Assembly (NCBI RefSeq): GCF_004297125.1
Contig: NZ_SCVD01000022.1
Span: 62,001 to 126,000 of the forward strand
DNA from: Phenylobacterium sp.
Lineage (GTDB): Bacteria; Pseudomonadota; Alphaproteobacteria; Caulobacterales; Caulobacteraceae
Length of the DNA: 64,000 nt
Direction of reading: 5' to 3'
Below, piece by piece: positions 37,066-46,525 of this stretch (the first letter of the stretch is position 1; every line of letters starts with the position of its first letter). The position numbers were made by a program, and so were the translations under genes. Under the pieces are notes generated by a model. It ran no database searches and was not told where the DNA came from. It was given only the letters and a program-made list of their open reading frames with translations.

Positions 37066-38640
37066 TCAGAAGCGCAGCGCGCGCGCTTCCTTCACGTGCG
37101 GCAGGGCCTGGATCTTGGCCAGCAGCGCCTCGGACGGCTCCTGGTCCACCCCCACCAGGGCGATGGCGTCGTCCCCAGCATCGATGCGGCCCAGGTTGAA
37201 GGTGGCGATGTTCACGCCCGCCTCGCCCAGGAGGCCGCCCAGGGCGCCGATGAAGCCCGGCTTGTCCAGGTTGTTGACGTACAGCATCCGCGCGGCGAAC
37301 GGCGCGTCCAGGTCCATGCCCTTCACCTCGACGACGCGCGGGGCGCCGGCCTGCACCGTGCCCGCGAACGAGCGCTTGCCCTTTTCGGTGGTGACCGTGA
37401 TCCGAACCAGGCTCTCGTAGATCGGCGAGGCTTCCTGGCGGCTCTCCGAGAAGGTGATGCCGCGCTCCTTCGCCACCGCCGGCGCCGAGACCATGTTGAT
37501 CTCCGCCAGCATCGGCCGCAGGACACCGGCCAGGGCCGCCGCGCTCAGCGGCTTGGTGTTGAGCTTGGAGACCTCGCCCTCGAAGGCGATGTCCACGGCC
37601 AGGACGCCGAAGTCCAGCATCTGGCCGGCCAGCGCGCCCAGCTTCTCGGCCAGGGCGACGAAGGGCTTCAGGCGCGGGGCTTCCTCGGCGGTGACCGAGG
37701 GGCTGTTCAGCGCATTGGTGACGGCGCCGGTGAGCAGGTAGTCGCTGATCTGTTCGGCCACCTGCAGCGCGACGTTCTCCTGCGCCTCGTTGGTGGACGC
37801 GCCGAGGTGGGGCGTGGCCACCAGGTTCGGCGCGCCGAACAGCACGTTTTCCTTGGCCGGCTCAGCCGTGAACACGTCGAAGCCCGCGCCGCCGATGTGG
37901 CCGCTCTCCAGGCCCGCGCGCAGCGCCGCCTCGTCGACCAGGCCGCCGCGGGCGCAGTTGATGATCAGCACGCCCTTCTTGGTCTTGGCCAGGTTCTCGG
38001 CCGACAGGATGTTGCGAGTCTTGTCCGTGAGCGGGGTGTGCAGGGTGATGATGTCGGCGCGGGCCAGCAGGTCTTCCAGCTCGACCTTCTCCACGCCGAT
38101 CTCGACGGCGCGCTCCGGCGACAGGAACGGGTCGTAGGCCACGACCTTCATCTTCAGGCCCAGGGCGCGGTCGGCGACGATGCCGCCGATGTTGCCGGCG
38201 CCGATCAGGCCCAGGGTCTTGGCGTAGAGCTCCACGCCCATGAAGCGGTTCTTCTCCCACTTGCCGGCCTGGGTGGAGGCGTCGGCGGCCGGGAGCTGGC
38301 GGGCGAGCGCGAACATCAGGGCGATGGCGTGCTCGGCGGTGGTGATCGAGTTGCCGAAGGGGGTGTTCATCACGACGACGCCGGCGGCGGTCGCCGCGGG
38401 GATGTCGATGTTGTCGACGCCGATCCCGGCGCGGCCGATGACCTTCAGCTTCTTGGCCGCGGCGATGACGTCCTTGTTGGGCTTGGTGTCCGAACGGACG
38501 ACGAGACCGTCGTAGTCGCCGATGACGGCGATCAGTTCGTCCTTGGTGAGGCCGGTCTTGATGTCGACGTCGATGCCGCGCTGACGGAAGATGTCGACGG
38601 CGGCGGGGCTCAGGCTATCGGCGATGAGAACGCGGGGCAT
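37066..38640 (-). CDS. serA: D-3-phosphoglycerate dehydrogenase
   Basis: Encodes 524 residues, the long SerA type. It oxidises 3-phosphoglycerate to 3-phosphohydroxypyruvate, the first step to serine. Catalytic domain 1-100 and 285-310 surround an NAD domain with GLIGAGNIGG at 144-153 and NCARGGLVDE near 235. An intervening domain (about 320-450) and a C-terminal ACT domain (LYVNNLDKPGFIGALGGLLG) imply feedback control by serine or a related ligand. It follows serC after 75 bases, with GAGGAG before the ATG. Confidence 0.97.
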   Translation of the reverse strand: MPRVLIADSLSPAAVDIFRQRGIDVDIKTGLTKDELIAVIGDYDGLVVRSDTKPNKDVIAAAKKLKVIGRAGIGVDNIDIPAATAAGVVVMNTPFGNSITTAEHAIALMFALARQLPAADASTQAGKWEKNRFMGVELYAKTLGLIGAGNIGGIVADRALGLKMKVVAYDPFLSPERAVEIGVEKVELEDLLARADIITLHTPLTDKTRNILSAENLAKTKKGVLIINCARGGLVDEAALRAGLESGHIGGAGFDVFTAEPAKENVLFGAPNLVATPHLGASTNEAQENVALQVAEQISDYLLTGAVTNALNSPSVTAEEAPRLKPFVALAEKLGALAGQMLDFGVLAVDIAFEGEVSKLNTKPLSAAALAGVLRPMLAEINMVSAPAVAKERGITFSESRQEASPIYESLVRITVTTEKGKRSFAGTVQAGAPRVVEVKGMDLDAPFAARMLYVNNLDKPGFIGALGGLLGEAGVNIATFNLGRIDAGDDAIALVGVDQEPSEALLAKIQALPHVKEARALRF

Positions 38641-38661
38641 GGTGAATCTCCTCAGGGAGCG

Positions 38662-38684
38662 CCCTCCCGGCCGGGCCGGGAGGG
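38662..38684 (-). other. Intercistronic hairpin between serC and serA
   Basis: CCCTCCCGGC (38662-38671) and GCCGGGAGGG (38675-38684) form a perfect 10-base-pair stem with a 3-base loop in the 75-base gap between the genes. No T-run follows, so it is more likely an mRNA processing or stability element than a terminator. Confidence 0.65.
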
Positions 38685-38715
38685 GTCATGTGTCAGGGTG
38701 TTGGGTGAGCCGCGA

Positions 38716-39885
38716 CTAGGCGGCTTGAAGCGCGTCGAGTGTCGAGGCGAAGGCCCAGTCGAGCCACGGCGTCAGGGCGTCGAGGTCGGAGGTCTCAACC
38801 GTGGCGCCGCACCAGATCCTTAAGCCCGGAGGCGCGTCCCGATAGCCGCCGACATCGAGGGCCACGCCTTCCTTCTCCAGCACGGAGGCCAGCTTCTTGG
38901 CGAAGTCGGCCTGGGCGTCGGCGGAGAGGCCGGCGATCCGCGGATCGACCACCTTCAGGCACACCGAGGTGTTGGAGCGCGTGGCGGCGTCCTCGGCCAG
39001 GAAGGCGACCCAGGGCGTCTTGGCCACCCAGGCCTCGAGCACGGCCAGGTTGGCGTCGGCCCGACGCTTCATCTCCGTGAAGCCGCCGATCGAGGCGGCC
39101 CACTTGAGCGCATCGACCGCGTCCTCGACGGCGAGCATCGAGGGCGTGTTGATGGTCGCGCCCTCGAAGAGGTCGAGGGTGACCTTGCCACCCTTGGTCA
39201 TGCGGAACAGCTTCGGCATGGGCCAGGCGGGGGTGTAGCTCTCGAGGCGGGCGACGGCGCGCGGCGACAGGACCAGCACGCCGTGTGCGGCCTCGCCGCC
39301 CAGCGCCTTCTGCCAGGAGAAGGTGACCACATCGAGCTTGGCCCAATCCAGGTCCTGCGCGAAGGCGGCCGAGGTGGCGTCGCAGATCGTCACGCCTTCG
39401 CGGTCGGCGGCGATGAAGTCGGCGTTCGGAACCCGCACGCCGGAGGTGGTGCCGTTCCAGGTGAACACCAAGTCGGCGTCCTTCCGGACCTTGGTCAGGT
39501 CGGGGAGCTTGCCGTAAGGGGCGTCCAGGACTTCCGCGTCCAGCTTGAGCTGCTTGGTGACGTCGGTCACCCAGTCCTTGCCGAAGCTCTCGAAGGCCAG
39601 GAGCTGGACCGGCCTGGGGCCCAGCATCGACCACAAGGCCATCTCGACGGCGCCGGTGTCGGAGCCGGGAACGATGCCGACGAGATAGTCGTCGGGCACG
39701 CCCAGCACCTCCCGGGTGCGGTCGATCGCCTCCTTGAGGCGCGCCTTGCCGATCTTCGACCGGTGCGAACGGCCCAGGACGGCGTTGCTGAGGTTTTCGG
39801 GATTCCATCCGGGGCGCTTGGCGCACGGGCCGGAAGAGAACTCGGGACGAGCCGGGCGCATGGCCGGCTTCGGCAGGGTATTCAT
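38716..39885 (-). CDS. serC: Phosphoserine aminotransferase
   Basis: Encodes 389 residues from ATG 39885 ([20 protein letters not shown]), preceded by GGGAG about 11 bases earlier. It transfers an amino group from glutamate to 3-phosphohydroxypyruvate using [15 protein letters not shown] near the N terminus is typical of the alphaproteobacterial SerC group. SWQKALGGE carries the PLP-binding Lys near residue 195. The upstream leader has two short hairpins and resembles the serC RNA motif. The gene forms an operon with serA. Confidence 0.96.
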   Translation of the reverse strand: MNTLPKPAMRPARPEFSSGPCAKRPGWNPENLSNAVLGRSHRSKIGKARLKEAIDRTREVLGVPDDYLVGIVPGSDTGAVEMALWSMLGPRPVQLLAFESFGKDWVTDVTKQLKLDAEVLDAPYGKLPDLTKVRKDADLVFTWNGTTSGVRVPNADFIAADREGVTICDATSAAFAQDLDWAKLDVVTFSWQKALGGEAAHGVLVLSPRAVARLESYTPAWPMPKLFRMTKGGKVTLDLFEGATINTPSMLAVEDAVDALKWAASIGGFTEMKRRADANLAVLEAWVAKTPWVAFLAEDAATRSNTSVCLKVVDPRIAGLSADAQADFAKKLASVLEKEGVALDVGGYRDAPPGLRIWCGATVETSDLDALTPWLDWAFASTLDALQAA

Positions 39886-39889
39886 AGCG

Positions 39890-39956
39890 ATGTCTCCCAT
39901 CCTTACAGATGAGCAGCGCCCCGTTGGGAGGGCGTGGCCCGCCGGCCAAAGGCATT
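39890..39956 (-). ncRNA. serC leader RNA motif (candidate)
   Basis: The minus-strand leader directly before serC contains a hairpin CGCCC/GGGCG (39917-39921 with 39930-39934), then CATC/GATG (39898-39901 with 39908-39911), and an upstream GGCC-GGCG-GGCC stem. The second hairpin ends next to the serC ribosome site. Position and pairing fit the published serC motif (Rfam RF00517) found before serC in Alphaproteobacteria. The match is from memory of its layout, not a covariance-model search. Confidence 0.6.
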
Positions 39957-40138
39957 TGTTTGGCGCGCGGCGCAAGCGAAAATTTTCTAACGATGCGTGA
40001 AGGCGGGCTCCCGCGCAGGCGGAGCGCGACCGGCCTGCGGCGATGTGATCCAAGCTTGGCGATAGGCTTGCCCGCCGCGTTCCACCTCAGGGTCACGCGG
40101 TCGGCATTGTGGCGGGTGACGTCCGGAATGGTCCGCTT

Positions 40139-40612
40139 CTACGGCGCCCGCGCGGATCCAGGCGGGGGTGGCGCCGACGCTGTGCGGGCAGAAGCAGTCC
40201 GGACCCGCCGTCGCCACGCGACGGCCGTGCCGATGATCAGGCACCAGATGATGCCGCTGAAATTTACGTTGTTGATCAAGGCATGCAGGTAGTCGGTGCT
40301 GGGTCGCGCCATCACAAGGTAGTAGGAGTGCAGGGAGAACTGCGCGGCATAGAACAGCATCACGCCGCCCATCCAGGGCGCCCCGTGGCGCACCGTGACC
40401 GCCAGCAGCGCCAGAGCCGTGAGCCCGTCGTTGACCAGGCGGACCAGCGCCTCGCTATCAGGCGCCGTCCAGTGGCTCGCTTCCCCGACCAAGGCGTTGG
40501 CGATAACGATGATCGCGGCCGTTCGCTCGGCGACGCCGCCTCTCCACAGGGCGAAGGCCGCCCCCAGGACGGAGAAGATGTTGATCACCAGTCGGACGGA
40601 TATGTCTGGCAT
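40139..40612 (-). CDS. Small integral membrane protein of unknown function
   Basis: Encodes 157 residues with about four hydrophobic segments (near 5-25, 30-45, 60-75 and 115-135) and a charged, Pro-rich C-terminal tail. The sequence RGGVAERTAAIIVIANALVG follows the first segment. No enzymatic motif is seen. The gene stands alone between the serC leader and the coiled-coil gene, so context gives no help. Confidence 0.75.
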   Translation of the reverse strand: MPDISVRLVINIFSVLGAAFALWRGGVAERTAAIIVIANALVGEASHWTAPDSEALVRLVNDGLTALALLAVTVRHGAPWMGGVMLFYAAQFSLHSYYLVMARPSTDYLHALINNVNFSGIIWCLIIGTAVAWRRRVRTASARTASAPPPPGSARAP

Positions 40613-40697
40613 GATTAAGCGCCCCTAATGCAAATTAGAGGCGCCCAACCAGTTAATCTATCGCAATGATCCGTCGGCGAACCGACCGAGAGAAGCG

Positions 40698-41033
40698 TTA
40701 GATCGCTTCCCGCATGATCGTTTGCTCGCGGGACGCGCCTTCTTGAGGCTTGTCCTGGCCGCTCATCTTCGTGCGGATGCCGAGGCGAAGCTTCGCTTCG
40801 TTCAGCTCGTTGTGCACGCCGACCATAGCGGTACGGGCTTCGCTGAGAGCCTTCATGGCTTCCATCATCTTCACCTGCACGTCGTCAGCGAACACCAGCG
40901 AGGTGCTCACGTCAGTGCGGGCCTTGAGCATTTCGCTCATCAGCTCGGCCGCCTCCACCAGCGCGCCGTCAACGGCCGCTTCGGTTTCGAACAGCTTCTG
41001 GGCCACACGCTTGGCCACGAAAATCTTATCCAT
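40698..41033 (-). CDS. Small helical protein of unknown function
   Basis: Encodes 111 residues from ATG 41033 (MDKIFVAKRVAQKLFETEAA). GGGGTG lies 9 bases before it, which favours this start over a TTG five codons upstream. The sequence is almost wholly helical, with heptad-like spacing of Ala, Leu, Met and Val, and has no Cys. The codon choice is less GC-extreme than in neighbouring genes. It is divergent from a hybrid histidine kinase, with several GANTC sites between them. A structural or signalling partner role is possible but unproven. Confidence 0.75.
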   Translation of the reverse strand: MDKIFVAKRVAQKLFETEAAVDGALVEAAELMSEMLKARTDVSTSLVFADDVQVKMMEAMKALSEARTAMVGVHNELNEAKLRLGIRTKMSGQDKPQEGASREQTIMREAI

Positions 41034-41099
41034 GTCGATACACCCCAAAAGTTACCCGACGCTCGTTAAGGTAAAGCAAAGGTTACCTTGCACGCAATG

Positions 41100-41219
41100 G
41101 ACTCATTGGTTGTTAACCATGTTTTCCTCTGCGGCTAGTTGTAGCGTGGCGCCAAAGGCACAGTTTGAGTGATTCTCAGGTAGGACTCAGGTTCTGACGG
41201 AAGCGAAGCGTTAGGACTC
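41100..41219. promoter_or_regulatory. Four GANTC sites before the hybrid kinase
   Basis: GACTC at 41100, GATTC at 41171, GACTC at 41184 and GACTC at 41215 lie in the 205-base divergent gap between the small helical protein and the kinase. The last ends 20 bases before the kinase start. In Caulobacterales such clusters mark CcrM/GcrA-responsive promoters. No full CtrA site was found. Confidence 0.6.
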
Positions 41220-41238
41220 GTTCGCTATCACTCAAAAG

Positions 41239-43152
41239 ATGAGTTCGCACGCGGACACGCCAGTCGAAGAGGCGCCGAAAGGCTCTGCGCCTACGGCGAC
41301 GTTCCATGCCCGCGTGGCTGGGGTCGGCCTCATCACGACCGTCGTGGTGCTGCTTGCCGCCTGCCTGACCTTCATGCTCCAGCAGTGGGCGGTCGCGCGC
41401 ACGCAGTCGCATCGGTTCCATGACGGCCTGGCGGAGATCGCCGCTCAGGTCGCGAGCCCGTCCATGGGCCCGGGCGACCGCGTCCGCCTCAGGCAGGCGA
41501 TGGGCGCGGTGCAGGCCAGCAAGGACGTGGTCGCCGCGCGCGTAACCGACATCGCCGGCCGCGAGGTCGTCAGCTTCCGAAGCCCGGAGGCGCCCGACAC
41601 CGCCACCGAAACCATCAGCAAGCCGATCCTGCTGGACGGGAAGCCCGCCGGCCAGTTCACCATGACGGTCAGGCAGCCGTCGCTCACGCCCATGCTGCCG
41701 CAATTCATCGCGCTCACCTTCGTGCTGCTATTCGGCGGCGTGGGCGTGGCGCTGTTCCTGGCCCGCAGCCTGGCGCACCGGGTGATCCAGCCCGTCCAGG
41801 TGCTGTCGCAGGCCATGCGCGAGGTGGCCGCCGGCGGCAGCTTCAGCCCGGTGGAGATCGACGCCTCCGACGAGCTGTTCCAGAGCCTGACCGAAAGCTT
41901 CAATCACCTGCTCGCCAAGCTGGCCGAGCGCGAAGACGACCTGAAGGCCGCGATGCGCGAGCTGGAGCTGGCGCGCGACGCCGCCAACGCCGCCAACGTG
42001 CTGAAGACCCAGTTCCTGGCCAACATGAGCCACGAGATCCGTACGCCGCTGAACGGCGTCCTGGCCATGGCCGAGGTGATGGCCCTGGGCCAGCTCGACG
42101 CCGTGCAGCGCGACCGCCTCGATGTGATCCGTCGGTCGGGCGGCCTGCTGCTGGCCGTGCTGAACGACGTGCTGGACCTTTCGAAGATCGAGGCTGGCAA
42201 GCTGACCCTGTTCGAGGACGACTTCGACGTCGAAGCCGCAGTCGACCAGGCGCGCGAGAATTTCGAGGTCATGGCCAAGGCCAAGGGCCTGGGCTTCCAG
42301 ATCACGGTGGCCGAAGAGGCCCGCGGCTGGTGGCGCGGCGACGCGGACCGCCTGCGCCAGATCGTCGGCAACCTGCTGTCCAACGCCGTCAAGTTCACGC
42401 CCCAGGGCGCGGTGAGCGCCGAGGTCGACGTCGGCGCAGCTGGCGGCCTGCGCATCGTGGTCCGCGACTCGGGCGTCGGCATCTCGCCCGAGAAGCTGCC
42501 CAGCCTGTTCGAGAAGTTCACCCAGGCCGACAACTCGGCCACCCGCCGTTTCGGCGGCACGGGCCTGGGTCTCGCCATCTGCCGCGAGCTGACCCAGATG
42601 ATGGGCGGCTCCATCGACGTAGAGAGCCGCGAGGGCCACGGGTCCACCTTCACCGTCGAGCTGCCGCTCGAGCGCGGCCGCCCGGCCTCGCTGCCGGCGG
42701 CCGAGCCGTCGCAGGCCTCGGACGACGGCGACCTGCGCCTGCTGGCCGCCGAGGACAACCCGACCAACCAGCAGGTGCTGGCCGCCGTGCTGGGTTCCCT
42801 GGGCATCGAGGTGCATATCGTGCCCGACGGCAAGGAAGCCGTGGAGGCCTGGCGTACCGGCTCCTACGACCTGATCCTGATGGACATCCAGATGCCGGTC
42901 ATGGACGGCATCACGGCCGCCTCCACGATCCGCGAGGCGGAGAAGGCCAGCGGCCGGCGCCGCACGCCGATCGTGGCCCTGACCGCCAACGCCCTGACCC
43001 ACCAGGTCGAGGAGTATCTGGCGGTCGGCATGGACGCCCACGTGGCCAAGCCGATCGAGATCGCCAAGCTCTACGACGCAATCTCCTCTGTCCTGAACGC
43101 CGCCGCCCAAGGCGGCAGCGCCAGCAACGCCCAGGCCGGCGCCGCGGCTTGA
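41239..43152 (+). CDS. Membrane-bound hybrid histidine kinase
   Basis: Encodes 637 residues. Two transmembrane segments (about 28-48 and 156-175) enclose a periplasmic sensor of about 105 residues. A HAMP-like linker (176-232) and coiled coil follow. The HisKA domain has His265 in ANMSHEIRTPLNG. The ATPase domain has the N box QIVGNLLSNAVKFT, DSGVGIS and GGTGLGLAI. A receiver follows (about 498-620) with phosphoacceptor Asp549 in LILMDIQMPVMDG and Lys in HVAKPIE. No Hpt domain is present, so a separate phosphotransferase would be needed. The signal sensed is unknown. Confidence 0.95.
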   Translation: MSSHADTPVEEAPKGSAPTATFHARVAGVGLITTVVVLLAACLTFMLQQWAVARTQSHRFHDGLAEIAAQVASPSMGPGDRVRLRQAMGAVQASKDVVAARVTDIAGREVVSFRSPEAPDTATETISKPILLDGKPAGQFTMTVRQPSLTPMLPQFIALTFVLLFGGVGVALFLARSLAHRVIQPVQVLSQAMREVAAGGSFSPVEIDASDELFQSLTESFNHLLAKLAEREDDLKAAMRELELARDAANAANVLKTQFLANMSHEIRTPLNGVLAMAEVMALGQLDAVQRDRLDVIRRSGGLLLAVLNDVLDLSKIEAGKLTLFEDDFDVEAAVDQARENFEVMAKAKGLGFQITVAEEARGWWRGDADRLRQIVGNLLSNAVKFTPQGAVSAEVDVGAAGGLRIVVRDSGVGISPEKLPSLFEKFTQADNSATRRFGGTGLGLAICRELTQMMGGSIDVESREGHGSTFTVELPLERGRPASLPAAEPSQASDDGDLRLLAAEDNPTNQQVLAAVLGSLGIEVHIVPDGKEAVEAWRTGSYDLILMDIQMPVMDGITAASTIREAEKASGRRRTPIVALTANALTHQVEEYLAVGMDAHVAKPIEIAKLYDAISSVLNAAAQGGSASNAQAGAAA

Positions 43153-43291
43153 GGCGCCAGCCTTCCTGAACGCCATGCAATGTAGGTGAACCTCGCCCAA
43201 CGGTGAGGCTCAGACGTCGGTCATGCCCGGCGTGGTCTCTTGTCGTCACTGAAGGCCGATACCCGGCCGACACGGACTTGGAGACCAGACC

Positions 43292-43666
43292 ATGAAGATC
43301 CTGATCGCCGCTCTGGCCGCCGTCACGACCGTGACGGCCTTCGCCGCCCCTGCCGCCGCGCAGCCCTACGGCCGCCACGACGAGGGCCGCTGGGAGCAAG
43401 GCGCCTACAACCTGAACCAGCGCCAGGCGCAGCTGAACAGCCGGATCGAGATCGGCGTCCGCCGCGGCGACATCTCGCGCCGGGAAGCCGCCGACCTGCG
43501 CAACCAGTCCTACGAGATCGCCCGGCTTGAAGCCCATTATCGCGTCAACGGCCTGAACCCCCGCGAACGCGCCGACCTCGACCGTCGTTTCGACCGCCTG
43601 GAGATGCGGATCGTCCGCGAAGCCCACGACCGCGACTACGGCCAGGGCTACGGCCACCGCCGCTAA
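43292..43666 (+). CDS. Small secreted Arg-rich protein
   Basis: Encodes 124 residues. A Sec signal peptide runs to about AAPAAAQP (residue 24). The mature part is rich in Arg, Asp, Glu and Gln and predicted helical, with ISRREAADLRNQSYEI and NPRERADLDRRFDRL as two similar helical repeats. Such repeats occur in small periplasmic proteins of Caulobacterales, but no function is assigned. GGAGACCAGACC precedes the ATG. Confidence 0.78.
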   Translation: MKILIAALAAVTTVTAFAAPAAAQPYGRHDEGRWEQGAYNLNQRQAQLNSRIEIGVRRGDISRREAADLRNQSYEIARLEAHYRVNGLNPRERADLDRRFDRLEMRIVREAHDRDYGQGYGHRR

Positions 43667-43682
43667 CCGCGGCTTCGACATC

Positions 43683-43747
43683 CCGCCGGGCTGATCCCCG
43701 GCGGAGAGAGGGACGCCCTCGGAGCCTCGCGCTTCGGGGGCGTCTCT
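43683..43747. terminator. Double hairpin between convergent genes
   Basis: A perfect 8-base-pair stem CCGCCGGG/CCCGGCGG (43683-43704) is followed by a longer imperfect stem (43707-43747, GACGCCC pairing with GGGCGTC). They fill the 85-base gap between the secreted-protein gene and the PhzF gene. T-runs are weak, so a bidirectional, GC-rich terminator is likely but not certain. Confidence 0.6.
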
Positions 43748-43751
43748 ACGT

Positions 43752-44567
43752 CTATGGCGCCGTGCGCAGCCGGCTTTCCATCATCGTCACGGCCTGGCCG
43801 CGCAGCAGGACGCGGTCGCCGCGATGCTCGCATTCGAGGTCGCCGCCCCGACCTGGATAGGCCTGGTGGAAGCGCACCACCGGGCGACCCAGCTTCTGCG
43901 CATAGAGCGGCGACAGAATGCAGTGCAGCGAACCGGTGGCCGGATCCTCCGGGATGCCCGAGCCCGGAGCGAAGAACCGGTCGACGACGTCGTAGGGGCC
44001 GTCGTTCGCCCGCGCCGCGACGCCGATGTTGCCGCGCCCGCCCGTCGCCTCGCCGGAAATGCGGTTCAGCGCCGGGATGTCGGGCTTGAGGTTCCTCACC
44101 GTGGCCTCGTCGTCGAAGAGCGCGACGAGGTAGGTCGAAGCCCAGACTTCGGAAGGCTCGGCGCCCAGGGCCTCGGCCAGCCCCGCGGGCGTCGTCGTCC
44201 GCACGGGCGGCTGGGCCGGAAAGTCCATTTCGTAGCCGCCGCCCACCCGCGCCACCGTCAGCGGTCCCGACTGGGTGTCGAAGGTGATCTTGTCCGCCGC
44301 GACGCCGATCTCGCTGAACAGGGTGTGGCCGGAGGCCAGAGTCGCGTGGCCGCACAGCGGAACCTCCAGGAGCGGCGTGAACCAGCGGAGGCCGAAGCGC
44401 GCGGGATCGGCGGTCTTCAGCAGGAAGGCCGTCTCGGCCTGGTTGTTCTCCGCCGCCAGCGCCTGCATCCAGGTGGCGTCCGGCCAGGCGTCGAAGGGCT
44501 CGGCGACGCACGCGGGGTTACCCCGGAAGGGCTGGGGGGCGAACGCGTCAACGGTCCACTGGCGCAA
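43752..44567 (-). CDS. PhzF family epimerase/isomerase
   Basis: Encodes 271 residues from TTG 44567, giving the typical start [18 protein letters not shown], with a strong GAGGAGG 8 bases upstream. The longer upstream frame overlaps the divergent gene and is not supported. The catalytic Glu lies in [10 protein letters not shown] near residue 45. [11 protein letters not shown] and the C-terminal [10 protein letters not shown] are family signatures. PhzF proteins have a diaminopimelate-epimerase-like fold with varied or unknown substrates. Confidence 0.93.
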   Translation of the reverse strand: MRQWTVDAFAPQPFRGNPACVAEPFDAWPDATWMQALAAENNQAETAFLLKTADPARFGLRWFTPLLEVPLCGHATLASGHTLFSEIGVAADKITFDTQSGPLTVARVGGGYEMDFPAQPPVRTTTPAGLAEALGAEPSEVWASTYLVALFDDEATVRNLKPDIPALNRISGEATGGRGNIGVAARANDGPYDVVDRFFAPGSGIPEDPATGSLHCILSPLYAQKLGRPVVRFHQAYPGRGGDLECEHRGDRVLLRGQAVTMMESRLRTAP

Positions 44568-44660
44568 GACTGGCCTCCTCGAAATCGAGGCCAGGACTTG
44601 CGTCGCGGCGGCCTCGGCGGCAAGGGCCAGTTCCCGCGAAATGGACCGCCGGAGGCCGTG

Positions 44661-45086
44661 ATGAGCTACGAGGTAAGCGACGACGCAGAGCGGTTCGACC
44701 TGCTCCGCGCCCATCGCTGGATCGCCACCCAGAGCTATTGGGCCGAGGGCATCCCGTTCCAGACCTTCGCGAAAGCCTGCGCCAACAGCATGACCGTCGG
44801 CGCCTACACCGCCGACGGCGCCATGGCCGCCATGGCGCGCGTCGTCACCGACCGCGCGACGTTCGGCTGGATCTGCGACGTCTTCGTGGACGAGGACCAT
44901 CGCGGCGCGGGGCTGGGCAAGCGGATCATGGCCTACCTGAAGGCCCATCCGGACCTCCAGAACCTGCGGCGGCTGCACCTGGCCACCCGCGACGCCCATG
45001 GACTCTATCGCCAGTTCGGATTCACCGAGCTGACGGGCGTGGCGAACTGGATGGAGATCCGCGACCCCGACGTCTACCGGCGCTAG
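44661..45086 (+). CDS. GNAT family N-acetyltransferase
   Basis: Encodes 141 residues from ATG 44661, with GGAGG 6 bases before it. [15 protein letters not shown] near residue 80 is the acetyl-CoA pyrophosphate-binding loop, and YRQFGFTEL near 120 is the usual motif B region. The substrate is unknown. It is divergent from PhzF across a 93-base promoter gap and shares CTAG as its stop with the next, convergent gene. Confidence 0.92.
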   Translation: MSYEVSDDAERFDLLRAHRWIATQSYWAEGIPFQTFAKACANSMTVGAYTADGAMAAMARVVTDRATFGWICDVFVDEDHRGAGLGKRIMAYLKAHPDLQNLRRLHLATRDAHGLYRQFGFTELTGVANWMEIRDPDVYRR

Positions 45087-45652
45087 TCGGGGATCACCTG
45101 GAGCTCGGGCCAGCGGGCCTTCGCGCGTTCCGCGACCCTGTCGAAGTTCGGGCTGCGGCGGCCCGGATTGTAGCGCATCCGCATCGCGAACAGGTCGTCC
45201 AGGCCGAAAGGCGCCTGGATCGTCATGGCGTCGTCGGCGCCCAACCGCACCGCCACGGCGAACACCGGGCTCACGAAGCGGGTCAGGGCCTCGGCGCAGC
45301 TTCCCAGCGGCGCATAGGGCTCGCCGAAATGGCCTTCGAACCAGACGTGGACCCGGGCCTGGTTGCGCACCTCGACCATCTCGCGCAGCGGCGGCTCGAA
45401 GGCGGCGGCCACCCTTTTGATCACCACGTCCTCGGCCTCGTACGAGATGTCAGAGGCGTCGAAGTAGCCGACGTCGTAGTCCCTGATGCCGTAGTCCAGC
45501 GGGCGGCCGGTGAGATCGTTGAACACCCGCTGGTAGACCGCGCCCGAGAACACCAGCCAATCCGGCAGGTCCAGCTCGCGCAGGGTCCGCAGCACATGCA
45601 TCAGCGGATCGGAACGGCGAAGGATCGCCTCCAGGCGGGCTTCCGGGCTCAA
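45083..45652 (-). CDS. Nucleotidyltransferase-like protein (NTP_transf_6/DUF925)
   Basis: Encodes 189 residues from TTG 45652, which overlaps the thiD stop, so translation may be coupled. [17 protein letters not shown] and [16 protein letters not shown] match the family, whose pattern of Asp residues resembles the nucleotidyltransferase metal site. [17 protein letters not shown] is a second conserved block. The biological reaction of this family is not established. Confidence 0.85.
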   Translation of the reverse strand: MSPEARLEAILRRSDPLMHVLRTLRELDLPDWLVFSGAVYQRVFNDLTGRPLDYGIRDYDVGYFDASDISYEAEDVVIKRVAAAFEPPLREMVEVRNQARVHVWFEGHFGEPYAPLGSCAEALTRFVSPVFAVAVRLGADDAMTIQAPFGLDDLFAMRMRYNPGRRSPNFDRVAERAKARWPELQVIPD

Positions 45653-46449
45653 ACGCGGCCTCGCAGCGTCCAGCCGTGGTCCAGCGGTCCGTGGCCGGCG
45701 CCGAAGCCCGGCGCGCGCAGCATCGCCTCATGTACATAGTCCCAGGCCCGCGCCACGGCGACCGTCAGCGGCAGCCCCTGCGCCAGGCCGGTCGCGCATG
45801 CCGAGGCCAGGGTGCAGCCGGTGCCGTGGGTGTGGCGGCTGTCGATCCGCTCGCCTTCGAAGGCGGTCTCGCCGTCGGCGGTCATCAGGATGTCGACCAC
45901 GCGATCGCCCGCCACGTGGCCGCCCTTCATCAGCACGGCCCGCGCCCCGGCCGCCAGCAGCGCATCGCCCGCCCGGCGCAGGTCGTCCGTCGTCTCGACG
46001 GCCAGCCCGGTCAGAGCCCCGGCCTCCGGCGCATTGGGGGTCAGCAGGGCGGCCCGCGGGATCAGCCGCTCGCGCAACGCCGCCACTGCGTCCGCGGCCA
46101 GCAGCGAGGCGCCGCCCTTGGCGGCCATCACGGGATCGATCACCGCGGGGACCAGGGCCTGGTCCAGCAGCCGCGCCACCAGTTCGACGGTGGCCGCGTC
46201 GCCCAGCATGCCGGTCTTGATGGCGTCGGCGCCGATGTCGGACAGCACGGCTCGGGCTTGGGCCTCGATCACCGCCAGCGGAATCGGATGGACGCCGGTG
46301 ACGCCCAGCGTGTTCTGCACCGTCACCGCCGTGATTGCGGTCGCGGCATAGCCGCCGAGCGCGGTGACGGTCTTGATGTCCGCCTGGACGCCGGCGCCGC
46401 CGCCGCTGTCGGATCCGGCGATGATCAGGACTCGGCCCAGGGACTGCAT
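45649..46449 (-). CDS. thiD: Hydroxymethylpyrimidine/phosphomethylpyrimidine kinase
   Basis: Encodes 266 residues from ATG 46449 (MQSLGRVLIIAGSDSGGG). A GTG seven codons upstream is an alternative start. It phosphorylates HMP and HMP-P for thiamine pyrophosphate. GSDSGGGAGVQADIKT at the N terminus and HTHGTGCTLASACATGLA near residue 210 (anion hole and catalytic Cys) are ThiD signatures. No other thiamine gene and no clear TPP riboswitch is present here. Confidence 0.95.
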   Translation of the reverse strand: MQSLGRVLIIAGSDSGGGAGVQADIKTVTALGGYAATAITAVTVQNTLGVTGVHPIPLAVIEAQARAVLSDIGADAIKTGMLGDAATVELVARLLDQALVPAVIDPVMAAKGGASLLAADAVAALRERLIPRAALLTPNAPEAGALTGLAVETTDDLRRAGDALLAAGARAVLMKGGHVAGDRVVDILMTADGETAFEGERIDSRHTHGTGCTLASACATGLAQGLPLTVAVARAWDYVHEAMLRAPGFGAGHGPLDHGWTLRGRV

Positions 46450-46525
46450 CGGCCCAGATACGCCCGGCACGGGCCAAAGTGCATCGGGATTTACGAACTA
46501 TCCCCAAGCAGCCAGCCTGCCCGCC

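Noticed and set aside
41113..41120. TTAACCAT as a CtrA binding site
   Set aside because: Only a half-site is present; the second TTAA seven bases on is missing.
41728..43200. Long open frame antisense to the hybrid kinase
   Set aside because: Its residues are a His/Gly/Leu/Asp-rich shadow of the kinase coding frame with no family similarity.
43824..44660. N-terminal extension of the GNAT protein
   Set aside because: It is antisense to PhzF, and GNAT similarity begins at 44661 directly after GGAGG.
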